Assembly: GCA_902729315.2 (NCBI GenBank)
Contig: LR746273.1
Span: forward strand, 749,001-813,000
Reading direction: 5' to 3'
Length of the DNA: 64,000 nucleotides
From: Spirodela intermedia
Lineage: Eukaryota; Streptophyta; Magnoliopsida; Alismatales; Araceae
Shown piece after piece: positions 35,264-45,800 of the stretch; within the stretch, counting starts at the first letter, position 1, and each line of letters begins with the position of its first letter. A model generated the notes under the pieces. The model saw only the letters and a list, made by a program, of their open reading frames with translations, had not been told where the DNA came from and ran no database searches. The position numbers and the translations under genes are program-made.

Positions 35264-38200
35264 ATGGTAACAGGTGGTGACCGTCAGCAAGTAGATGCAG
35301 ATAAAAACATGCGAAACCCTGCCAGGGGACACACCAGCAAGACGTCATGGGGAACGCCGGCAGCTTCTGAAGGACAATCACCATCCTCTAGTGGAAGTCC
35401 AGGATCCCCTTCAAGCCGGAGTGAGGCCGCAGTGACAACCCCTGCAAGTGAGAGCACTTCCATCAGGTTGAACCACCTTGATATTCATGGAGATGATGCG
35501 GGATCGCCCCAAGGGACTATCACGTGAGTGGCTATATTATTCTCATTCTCATCATTATGAAACCTTCTCCCTCCAATCACTGGAAATTTACTTCATTAAT
35601 TTTTTAGTGCCTTATGAACTAAAAGAACAGGTCTTACTAATAGATAGAGCGGGAAGTGTAGAAAAATCTAGACATTATCGTTTTACTTTTGTATAAAAAA
35701 TTTAGAAGCTCCTGAAGTTCATTTCCACTCTTGCCTATTTAATTATAAAGTCGTCAAAAAGATGTATTTGTAAAGTGGTTTTGTATTATTTTGGCTGAAC
35801 CGTTAGGATTCAAGGTTGGTTGTGTCTGTGTTGAGTATCAAACTTTGATGCACATTCATCTTGCTCAAAATAGTCATGCCCAAAAATGATTAAATGCTGA
35901 ATGTAGCCTGACGCCTGATTTTGCCTGTATGAATAATGGGATATAGCTAAGAATATGTGGCCACTGGTTAGAAAATTTACCAGTACAATGTGTCATTCGA
36001 GTCAAAATAACAATGGTTGTCTGCTGAGGTTAGCTAAGAACGCAGGACTGGCCTTGCTTTCTCCACATATACACAACTAGTTTTTTTGGTGATATGAAGG
36101 GGGGTAATTTAATAATTTGTTTTCCTTGCCCAATCATCTTTAAATTTTCTCCTTCTTTTTCTATCACAGATAATAGTCGGTAGTAAGCCCTTTCGTGAAA
36201 ACGTTCACAAAACACTACCAAGTAACAGAAAAAATGTTATTTGTTAGATCTTTGCTTGCTGGCCGATTCAACTGAGTGAATCTTTAGTATCTAGAAAAAA
36301 AAAATGGTTTCTCAAATCTTCCTTCTCCCGACGTGGAAAACCTGTCCTTTCTGCTGCACATATGACTTGCAGGTTCTTTAAATTTTAGTGTAAGCTCTCA
36401 TGTTGGTCATTGTTGACTGGAAGTGACTTTTTATTTTAATTGACTCCACAACATGAAGGCTTTGGTTTGTGCCTCAATCTAACTGATAATATCCAATAAC
36501 ACAGTGGTAAGAAGAAAAAACGGGGTGCCCGTGCAGTTAGTGGTGACAAAAGTGGACGAGGACTTCGTCAATTCAGTATGAAGGGTAAGCTATTGAGCTG
36601 TTATTTGTTTGTCCTTTGCCTACCATCTTTAAAATGGAAGAAAGCCATCTTACGTGTTATAGAAGGTGGTCTCATTTAAATTGGATAGTTATTCCTCTTT
36701 TGATTTCGTGGTCATTTTATATACTGAATGGTTCTATAATTTGCTTGTGTTTAGTTTGTGAGAAAGTTCAGAGCAAAGGGAGAACGACTTATAATGAGGT
36801 GAGGTGGCTTCTTGCATTTGATCTTGTTCAACTACTTCTCTGTACTTCTATTTGTTTTCTTTGCAGCTTTTTGTGTGGATATCATGGCTTATTAATGTGA
36901 TCTGTATCTTCTTCATTGGTTTTGTATGGCACGCCATAACAAATGGTTGACCTATTATTTATAAGATTCCATTTTCCTCTTTCTTTGTGTGAAAATTTCC
37001 CTAGTATTTGGAGGACCTTTCTATTTTATGTTAATAGATGAACGATATTATGAGAAGACATGTCCATCAGAAACACAGCCAGATCATTTAAGGTCTGAGT
37101 CAGTATCTAGAGAAGGTCATATAGTAAAACAATATGCTCCATCGGAACACTTGTGGGCACACCTCATTCGTTCTACAAACTGTCACCCTTACTATACCAA
37201 ACCAAATAAGCATCAAGGAAAACAACATTCAAACAATATAAATCCATTCGTAAAATAGTCATAAATATTTTTCTATTATTTTATATTATATTTGGTCAAG
37301 TTTACTCTAAGATAATATCACTTTTCTGTGTTCAGCCATACTTGTTGTGGTCCTCATTTGAGAAGCCTCCGTTTTGGATACTGTGCTGCAATTGATAAAT
37401 TAAGCTTTGAACTCGGCAAAAACTATTGTGATATCATGTAGTCGGGTTTTCCATTTCTCACTGTAACATAGTACTTCGATAGATAAATGACTTTTTGATT
37501 TAAAATTTAATTTTAACTTTTTTTAGGCACCCGTTCTTGCTTTTGAAAATCCTTTTTCCTTGGTAACTTAAATTTTATAATCAAACTTTAGACTTGGCCC
37601 TAAAAACTATGGCAGTATATCATTTAGTTGTCTATCGCTAATTGAAATTCAGTGTTTGCTAGGCGAAGTGGCTGATTGTTGTTTCTTTGTATTTTGACTT
37701 ATTGTTGTCACCTGTGTTAGCTTTTGAAGCAGAAAAATGTGGAAAAACTGGAACATGATTTTGTTCATTTAGTTTATGGGTCCATTATGTTTGACTATAT
37801 AGTTTATTCAGAGGCAACGAGCGTTAAATGTTTTTAGGAATGAAAACATATAGGTACTGGATTATGTCCTGGTCTGCTACTAGATTTTCGTCTGGTCGTC
37901 TTATGAGCAGAATAACTCTCGCAAGTGTATATTGGTAACTTAGGGTTTCATCAGCTCATCATGTGGTTCTAAGCAGCCATACAATCATGTCCATGAGATC
38001 TTTGGGTTATTTTCGTCTTTTGTGTGTGATCTTGTTTCCGAACTCACCCCGTGGATGAATTTATCGTCCTTTTATTCTTGTCTGTACCTCCGTTCATTCA
38101 TGAGAACACTTTGAATTACAGGAGTAGGTCCTGCAAGAGGCATAATGATTTATTTTTGCGATGATGTTTTCACTCATAATGGTTGATTTTTTTTACGCTA

Positions 38201-40478
38201 TCAATCAGCCATAAGCATCATACTGGTAATTCTAAAATACCCTTGAGTATCTGACATGAATAGTGTTGATGTCTGTCAATCTGGAAGAATCTTCCAAAGT
38301 TAGCCAAAAGACGTCCCTCATAATGTATGAACTAAAAATATATCTTTATTGTTTCTACTTCCCAGGTTGCAGATGAGCTAGTTGCTGAATTCGCAGATCC
38401 CAGCGGCAGTCTTTCATCTCCAGATCAGGTATTAGAACGTAGCATCCTTGGCCTGGAGAGTAATGTCACAGACCGTATTCCCTTTCTCATCTCTTTTCTT
38501 TTTGTGTAGTTATTGAATGACTAATTGTCGCATTTTTCTTGCCAAGCAGCAACAGTACGATGAGAAAAACATCCGTCGGAGAGTATACGATGCTCTCAAC
38601 GTCCTCATGGCAATGGATATCATATCAAAGGATAAGAAGGAAATACAGTGGAAGGGTTTACCTCGTACCAGTCTGAATGACATTGAAGAATTAAAGGTAT
38701 GTAAAATGGCATCAATCAATAGTTTTTTATACTAATATTGCGAAGGAATGCTCCTGATGTCTCATTTTACAGAAACGATTGTAGAAACACCGCCTGTAGT
38801 TCCAGAATTCTCTGTTTTTTTTTTTACTTTGACCATCTCTTCATCGCCTCCCCTGCAGGCTGAACGTACTGCATTGAGAAGTAGGATTGAAAAGAAAGCA
38901 GCATATTTACGAGAGTTGGAGGAACAAGTAAGGGAGTTTTTATTTATTGAAAAGTTTACTGCTTGCTGATCCATCTTTTGCACCGGTAGTTGGAATGATC
39001 TGCAGTATTTGGCAAGGTGGAACCACATATACCAACTAGTTTACCCGAAACTTAGTTACCACACGCTCCATACTTTTCCATATTTAGTATATAATTATTT
39101 TTTGTTATTTGCATCAAGCACAATACACCAGAAAAATGAATGGGGGGGTAGTTCTTCCATTTCTTGTTGGTCCATCATTTCAATTAGTCTCATTAAAAAG
39201 AAGCCCATTAGCTTGCCAAATCATCCAAATCATTTCTATGTGAGCCACATGACTGGTGATAATCTCTGATAACATATTCATGATGTCGCTTGTTCAAAAT
39301 TATCTATTCAATATTGTTCATCTGTCCTCTCAGTATGCAGGTCTTCAGAACTTGGTGGAACGGAATGAACGGCTGTATAACTCTGGAAATCCTCCTTCAG
39401 GGGGGGTTGGCCTGCCTTTTATTCTTGTTCAGGTACTGTTCTCTAATTCTTATATATTGTGTAGCTGATTTATAATTACAATCGTGCAGTTTGGGATCCG
39501 AACGGCTTATAAAGTTTCCAAACATAGTATAGATTTATTCTCTCTGTTAGTCGGCAATCATTTCTTTATACTGTATTGAAATGAAGTGTTTGACATATAT
39601 GATGATTAATCGGTGGAACAATACTCTTTGCTGAAATCATTTCACCAATAAAAAAAATAAAATAGAGAGGAGAATTATATAACTGCCGCTTGTTATCATA
39701 TTTTTGCCGTTTGGTTGAATGTGTAATTAATTTATTTTTTTGGAGGAAGAAGAAAGGGTCAGCTACTGCTTGTTGCAATTACCACGAAATAATTAATATT
39801 TTTATTTTTTTGAAAGTTTAATTCAAAGACGAAATTATATTCTTCTAGAACAGTTTATTTCAATCTCTTTTTAAAATTTACACTTTTTATATTCATTTTT
39901 CCAGAGCTGATATTAACATTATTTCCGTTTCTGTCCGACCTATCACAGACTCGCCCCCATGCGACTGTTGAGGTTGAAATCTCGGAAGATATGCAGCTGG
40001 TGCACTTTGACTTCAACAGGTAATCCAGACAAACCCCTACGCCACAGAGTCAACCTTCATCTGATCATTGCCTTAGTTCATGTAGTAAAAAAGAAAAAGA
40101 AAAAGAAAAAAGAAAACATGTACACCTTCGTAGCTGAATCTTTCTCTCCCCGGCTTTGAATTCAGATTAACGAAAACAATTATGCAGTTTTCATGTTTTT
40201 ACACTCTTTTTTTATATCATTCGCTTGAATATTGAATTGGCAGCACACCCTTTGAGCTCCACGACGACACGTACGTCCTCAAGGAGATGGGATTCTGCGA
40301 ACGGCAAGGCGACGACGATGCCCCACATGCCATGGTCAACGGGGGCGAGAGCTCGAGCTCGCTGAGCGTCTATCAGCATCATACTCCGACCACCCCCAAG
40401 CCCAATGAAGCCAGCGGCAAGGGCCCCTCCCCGCCAATTCCAGGAATATTAAAAGCCCGAGTGAAGCATGAACACTGA
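35264..40478 (+). CDS. DPB: E2F dimerisation partner (DP) transcription factor
   Basis: Nine coding exons: 35264–35523, 36505–36584, 36755–36798, 38366–38428, 38550–38696, 38859–38927, 39334–39432, 39949–40019, 40244–40478 (355 aa). DP proteins pair with E2Fs to bind TTTSSCGC sites and control S-phase genes. The Ser/Gly/Pro-rich N-terminus is followed by a basic segment (KKKKRGARA) and [10 protein letters not shown]. The DNA-binding domain has [15 protein letters not shown] and [10 protein letters not shown], then RRRVYD (about 158–163) in [19 protein letters not shown]. The coiled-coil dimerisation helix ([18 protein letters not shown]) and the C-terminal beta region ([20 protein letters not shown]) complete it. 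It is closest to Arabidopsis DPB. The C-terminal tail is short, Pro/Ser-rich and variable. The ATG lies two bases after an acceptor, so the 5' UTR is spliced. Confidence 0.93.
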
Positions 40479-41510
40479 CCAAGCTTAGATCAGTCAACCC
40501 TGTCTCTGCATTCTTTGACCCCCCCCCCGCCCCCTCTTCCTCTTTCTCGCCTTTCTTCTTCGTGTACAGTGCTTCAAAGTTATTCACAGGAAAGTGAGGA
40601 GACCTGCTGGTGCCCTGCTCTTCTAGAGCCTTCGATCCAGTTGAGGTCAACGAAGGACAACGCCCAGCCCAGCGGGTTCCCCTCCCTGATAAGAGTTGGT
40701 GGTGCCTTCGATCAGAATTCCTTGGTTCAGAGAGAGAACTCTTCTTCTTATAATGTAATGATGCATCAATGGCTTTCTTCTTTCTTTTTCATTTTCTTTC
40801 CCTTCTTCGGGTGTTTTCTCCTTCACGGAATGTGAGGGTTCCGCAGCTTCTACGGGCATGTGTTTGACGGTTCTTTTGTTCGAATATATACTTATTTGCT
40901 CGTTGCTTCGATTTCTTCCTTGTAACCTGCGCCGATGACTCTCTCCCTCTCCTCTCTCGCTCGCTACTCTCTCTCTCTCTCTCCCTCTCTCTCCCTCTCT
41001 CTCCCTCTCTCTCCTCTCCTCTCTCCCTCTCTCTCCTCTCTCCCCTCTTCTCTCTCCCTCTCTCCCCTCTCCTCTCTCCCTCTCTCCCCTCTCCCTTTCC
41101 CTCTCCCTCTCCCGCTCGCAGCTCTCTCTATCTCATACACACACACGTGCATGAAGAGCTGGGCGATGCCCATATGGGACAGCCTAGGAGGAACTGAGTT
41201 GGGCGATCAGTATTTCTTTCCGCATAAAATTGGGCTGGGCCGGGTCCAGAGATGCGGCTCATTAACGCTATCTCAGTTTAAACAAATTTAAATTGGGCCT
41301 AATGAGGTGGATAAATTACGATTTATGAGCCCAAATTATTAACCGAATGTTTCCGCCCAAAAAGAAGTGTGTGAGTTTAATGGGCCTACGTAGGCCGATG
41401 TTTGAGGGAGTTGGGTAGAAGAGTCGAGGAAAGCCCAATTAGGGACAACATAGTCGCAGTTTCATCGGTGTAAAATGCTCCGCGGATCAGCGGAACGTAG
41501 AATAAGACCG
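40479..41510. other. DP 3' UTR and CT-rich spacer
   Basis: The DP 3' UTR appears to run to about 40920, with a C tract at 40519–40530. A long CT/CCT-rich low-complexity block follows at about 40938–41110. From 41200 to 41470 there are several TGGGCC/GGCCCA motifs that belong to the next promoter. No coding gene. Confidence 0.55.
40938..41110. repeat. Polypyrimidine CT/CCT tract
   Basis: About 170 bp of almost pure pyrimidine on the plus strand, made of CTCTCTCCCT-type units. It has the mirror-repeat purine/pyrimidine character that can form triplex DNA. Confidence 0.85.
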
Positions 41511-41537
41511 TTTCCTTCCTAGATTCCTAGGGTTTTG
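41390..41537 (+). promoter_or_regulatory. Site II and telo-box elements of the ZNF593 promoter
   Basis: ATGGGCCTACGTAGGCC near 41389–41405, AGCCCAATTAGGG near 41432, and CTAGGGTTTT (an inverted telo-box, AAAACCCTAG) at about 41527–41536. This combination is typical of plant ribosomal-protein and ribosome-biogenesis genes, matching the predicted product. The role is inferred from motifs. Confidence 0.45.
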
Positions 41538-41623
41538 CTCAAGCGGAGCACAGGCGGCATCCTTGCGGAAAAGAGCATTGTCCCGTGGAGGGGAAGGAGG
41601 GCGTGGGAGGAGAGGAAAAAGAT

Positions 41624-43520
41624 ATGGGTGGGAAGTGCCCGCACAGGAGGGGCAAGAAGCGGGGGTTCTCGCACAAGACAGCTCGCCGCACCAAATTCCT
41701 CCTCAAGGATATCCTTCCCCACCGCGATTATTTTGTTCGCGTCGTTTTCTCCCGCTCAGTTTCACATTCCAAATGGTGTAGGATTATTATTTTTTATTTT
41801 TTTCTGTGAATGTTTCTTGTCGATTTTTGTTTCGCGGATCGTCAATTTCTCCAGTTCTTTAACTGAGAAATTGTTTCGATGCCACCGCGATTACTTCATT
41901 CGCGTCGTTCTATCCCGTGCAGTTTCAAATTCCAAATGTTGTGGTATTATTATTATTTTCTCTTTTTTCCCTGTGGATGTTTCTTGTGGATTCTTCTTTC
42001 GTGGATCGTTAATTTGTCGAGTTCTTTAACTGAGAAATTGTTCCGATGCCACGGGATGACATGGTATACGACGAGCTACTGAAGTTGGTCAAGACTGAGG
42101 CTGTAGAGGCGAAATCCTTGCCTTTGAATGAAGACCTCCCTGGGATGGGCCAGTTCTATTGTCTCCACTGCGAGTAGCATACTACATCTCTTCCTACTCA
42201 GAAAACGTTAACATATCATACCAATTAGTACTCTTCGGGTGAATTGATCTCCGTATGATCTTGCAGTCGGTATTTTGCAACTGCGGAGGTGAGGGACGAG
42301 CATTTCAAGACGAAGTTGCACAAGAAACGGTGAGTCTCCATCTCGCATCCTCGTGTTTTTACTTGTGTTGAGTATGAACGGCGAAACATAAACATCAGTC
42401 GTTACATATCATCTGTTGAATATTATGCAAGATCTCGCAAAACTTCGAAAGAGAGGTACATTTTTCGAAATAATCTGCCAATAATTATTGCGGCTTTCAG
42501 AAGCAAGGGATGTTCTTGAATCGGCTTCTCAGTCGTGTGCCGCTACACTTAAAGTAATCTCTATTGCCTTGACTTTCTACCACAATGAAGAAATCAGAGA
42601 CCTAGAACTAACCAGGTTGAAACCAGGTTCAACTTGGTGGTGTAACTGGCATGAACTCATGTAGCATCCAGAGAAAAATGACAGGAATATGTAAGTCAAC
42701 TGAGTTTAGGTCAGACCCTCAGTTTCTTCATCTATTGGATTGATTAATCTCTGAATCTCACGGCGTAACTGAGGTTTTTTTCAGAGAAGAAAGAGACAGG
42801 GGAAGAGCAGTTGACTGATGAGGAATCTGTACTCTGGTTTTGGTGGTCCGTTTATCAGAAATTTTTACACAGTTTTCAGATGCTAGTTATATTTTTTTTC
42901 TCAGATTGGAGGCACCAATTGAGCTTTCAACCCAGCCTAAGATTGATCATTTTACAGTTGACTTTTCGACCACAGGATCTAGCTCACAGTATGTCGTATC
43001 AGGCCTCACAATTGGAATCCAACCAAAACATTGGATTGAAAAAAATATATATCAGCCTACGTAGTTTTCCTTTGATGACACACTTTGAAAACCTATGGTG
43101 GCTGAATGTACTTTGTGAAACTAATTGTTAGTCTGAAATTATATCGTTCCACAAATTATATCGTGAAGAACAATCCTTTTTTACCCTAAACAGAGATGTA
43201 ACGAGACGCCCTGAAGAAAAATCATCAATGGCAAAGTTTCTCTCACCTCTTCCCCTTGTATACTCTTTTAATATTACTAATCGTGCCACATCCATCAATG
43301 TTTATGTCGGGAGAGGACCATTTTTGGCATGTTCCTGTCGCTTATCTTCATGGTTTTGGCATTGTGCTGGATAGACCTGATAGATCTCATGCATGACGTT
43401 GACTTCTCCTTCACCAGTGTAAAGCAGATGATGGGGCCCGCCCCGCATACCCAGTTGGACGCCGACCTCGCCGCCGGGATGGGGATGCCAGATAACGGCC
43501 CAAAGCTCATGTCTGTGTGA
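41624..43520 (+). CDS. ZNF593: ZNF593/Bud20-like C2H2 zinc-finger protein (60S ribosome biogenesis)
   Basis: Four exons: 41624–41708, 42053–42173, 42267–42329, 43418–43520 (123 aa). Residues 1–28 are basic (MGGKCPHRRGKKRGFSHKTA). The zinc finger is C65-X2-C68-X12-H81-X5-H87 (FYCLHCDRYF … HFKTKLHKKR), preceded by DLPGMGQ and followed by QLDADLAAGMGMPDNGPKLM. This matches the small ZNF593/Bud20 family, shuttling factors on pre-60S particles. Intron 1 is not GT–AG. The only junction giving the family sequence FLLKGDDMVYDEL is AAGG|ATATCCTT … GATGCCAC|GGGATGAC, an AT–AC U12-type intron with branch site TTCTTTAAC at 42022–42030. The remaining introns are ordinary GT–AG. The length equals that of the family. 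Confidence 0.9.
41709..42052 (+). other. AT–AC U12-type (minor spliceosome) intron
   Basis: The donor ATATCCTT (41709–41716) is the exact U12 AT–AC consensus. The branch site TTCTTTAAC (42022–42030) differs from TTCCTTAAC by one base and lies about 23 nt before the terminal AC at 42051–42052. Splicing there restores a conserved Lys-Gly-Asp-Asp junction. No GT–AG alternative keeps the protein intact. Confidence 0.85.
41723..42052 (+). repeat. Tandem duplication (about 165 bp) within the U12-type intron
   Basis: 41723–41885 and 41886–42052 are adjacent direct copies, both starting CGCGATTA and ending TTCTTTAACTGAGAAATTGT…CGATGCCAC. Each therefore carries a branch site and terminal AC. Differences are scattered (about 15%). 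Only the second AC is followed by the correct exon. Confidence 0.85.
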
Positions 43521-44240
43521 ACTTATGGGATAAAGACGCCACCTTTATCGTACATATTTAACTAGAGTCAGCGGGTTTCCCTTCTTTCGATTACCATGTC
43601 AGGGCAACACAGTGGAGGAGGATGCTCTCTTTCTTTCCATGAAGAGGCTGTCCCTGGCCGAGAGAAGAAGAGGCTGCGATTGGGGCGGCGCCGCCTGACC
43701 TTCGGTCTGGGCCCACTCGAATTTTTTGTTGCATGAATTATTTTTTTTCCTCTAGCCAAATTCGAATATTTAAGCGTACAATGCTGCCTGTTGAATATTT
43801 GACTATTAGCTTCTTTAAGCCCATTTATTCCGGTCTTGGGCCTGGTATGCTCCTGTGGGCTAGTCTAGTTTCTATATATAGATGCCCAATTTTCTATATA
43901 GTTAAGGTGCTTAAGAAATCAATAATTGCTTAAATATAAAATGAAGGAAGATTAGAACACGATAAGAACAATAGGACATCAAATACTGGCATGATCTTAT
44001 GACAAGTGGCGGAATTCATTACTAAACATATATGCGAGCACAAATGATCGTATGGTACTCGTTGCGAGCACAAATATTGCTTGAATTGTAGGTACTCTCA
44101 AGAAACAGCGCCTACTTCCAAATGAGTCCGTATCACTTAGTTTCTGAGGCATGCCATTGATTATTCACCAGGTGATAACAGCGTAGAACCTTTGTGTTGG
44201 AGCAGACGGAGATGAGGGGCGATGAAGTCCGGCCGCTCGC
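43521..44240. other. Convergent intergenic region
   Basis: 3' flanks of ZNF593 and the CoA ligase. One motif group with TTTATTCCGG and TGGGCCTGG occurs near 43830. No coding gene or structured repeat was recognised. Confidence 0.5.
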
Positions 44241-45761
44241 TCACTGTCTGGACCTGATCCTGTCGATTAGCACCCTCCTCAAGATCTTTCCTGAAGCCGA
44301 CTTGGGCACGCTGTCTATGAAGCTGACCTTCCGCAGTCTCTTGAACGGCGCAACCTACAGAGAGAAGAGGACATGATTTGTCTACTCCATTAATACTTAT
44401 TTCTTCTCCAGTTGTAACCCTAATTCCAGCCCGGACCCATACTGGCTCAGTGCGTGCAGGAAGGCTAAAACTGGGTTCTACCCCGAGAACAATTTTGCAG
44501 GGTTTTCCTCCAATCCCAAGCCGGGCAAGGGCTGGGCTTGGTGAATCCACAGGGTTTAGTGATGAGTATCCAGCTTTCTTCTTCTCCAGCTGTAACCCTA
44601 ATTCCAGCCCATACCCATACTGGATCAGCGCATGCAGGGGGGGTTAAAGCTGGGTTCTACCCAGAGCCTAATTTTTCAGGGTTTTTCTTCAATCCCAACC
44701 CAAGCAAGGGCTGAGCTCGGTGAATCCACGAAAAATTTAAGGATGCTGATACTTCGTTTAGTGATGAATACCTGTACCGCAATGAACTTCTGAACGTCTG
44801 CTTCAGTGAGGGAGCTCTGAGTGGCGCGGACGACATAAGCGATGGGCACTTCCCCAGCTTCCTCATCCGGCAACCTGAGGGAAACACAAGAAATTCCGAC
44901 TGGTTGCCCCAAATAGATCCTTGGGTATTCATAATTCTGGGAGAGAGAGAGAGAGTTTTGTGATGGGTTTACTCACGGGACGACGACGGCGTCTAGAATC
45001 TCCGGATGTGAGAGAAGCAACCCTTCGAGCTCGGCGGGGGCGACCTGGAAGGAGGATTTGGAAACCTGTGAAACTTTTGCACTCAAAAGAAATCGATTGA
45101 AGATCCTCTCTGCCGTCTCCGAACTTGAAAAGCGTGGCCGGGCCACCTGCTGGCCCAATGGTCAGATTATCTTCCATAACATCATATTTACTGCTCTATG
45201 AACATCGATCAGCGTCCGTGTGGAGGATTTGGATACCAAAATATGAAGTCATAGAGCCCCATGAACCCAAATTCATCAAGGAAGGTGCCTGTGATGCATG
45301 ATTTCCAGCCACCATTTCCACAATAACAAGCTAAAAATGAGATAACTTGATGAGCTAAAAATGAGAAGCGTGATCATAGCTAGAAGCTCCAAGGAACAAT
45401 ACAGGAACAATATCTCTAGACAGAATTGCACCTGAAATCCTTTGTACTTGATGAGCTCTTTTATACGGTCAACGACATAGAGCTTCCCTTCATCATCAAA
45501 GTACCCAAGATCCCCTGTATGCAGCCACCCTTCTTTGTCCAAGGTCCATGCGGTGGCCTCCAAATTATTAAAATAGCCTGAAAATGAAGTCAAAGCTGGT
45601 TTAGAAGATACAGGTAGAATGAACATGAGCAGAATGTTAGAGCCTTGAGTGAGATAATTTAATATTAGCAAAGTCTAAGACTGTCACCCGGGGCATATTT
45701 CTGCCATCCATACGTTATTCTCAGCAGAGGAAAGTAAAACATTATCAGTAGAGATAGAGAG

Positions 45762-45800
<39 letters not shown>

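Noticed and set aside
41535-42029. 164-codon frame reading through ZNF593 exon 1 and intron 1
   Set aside because: It extends across the duplicated intron; repeated hydrophobic stretches reflect the duplication, not a protein.
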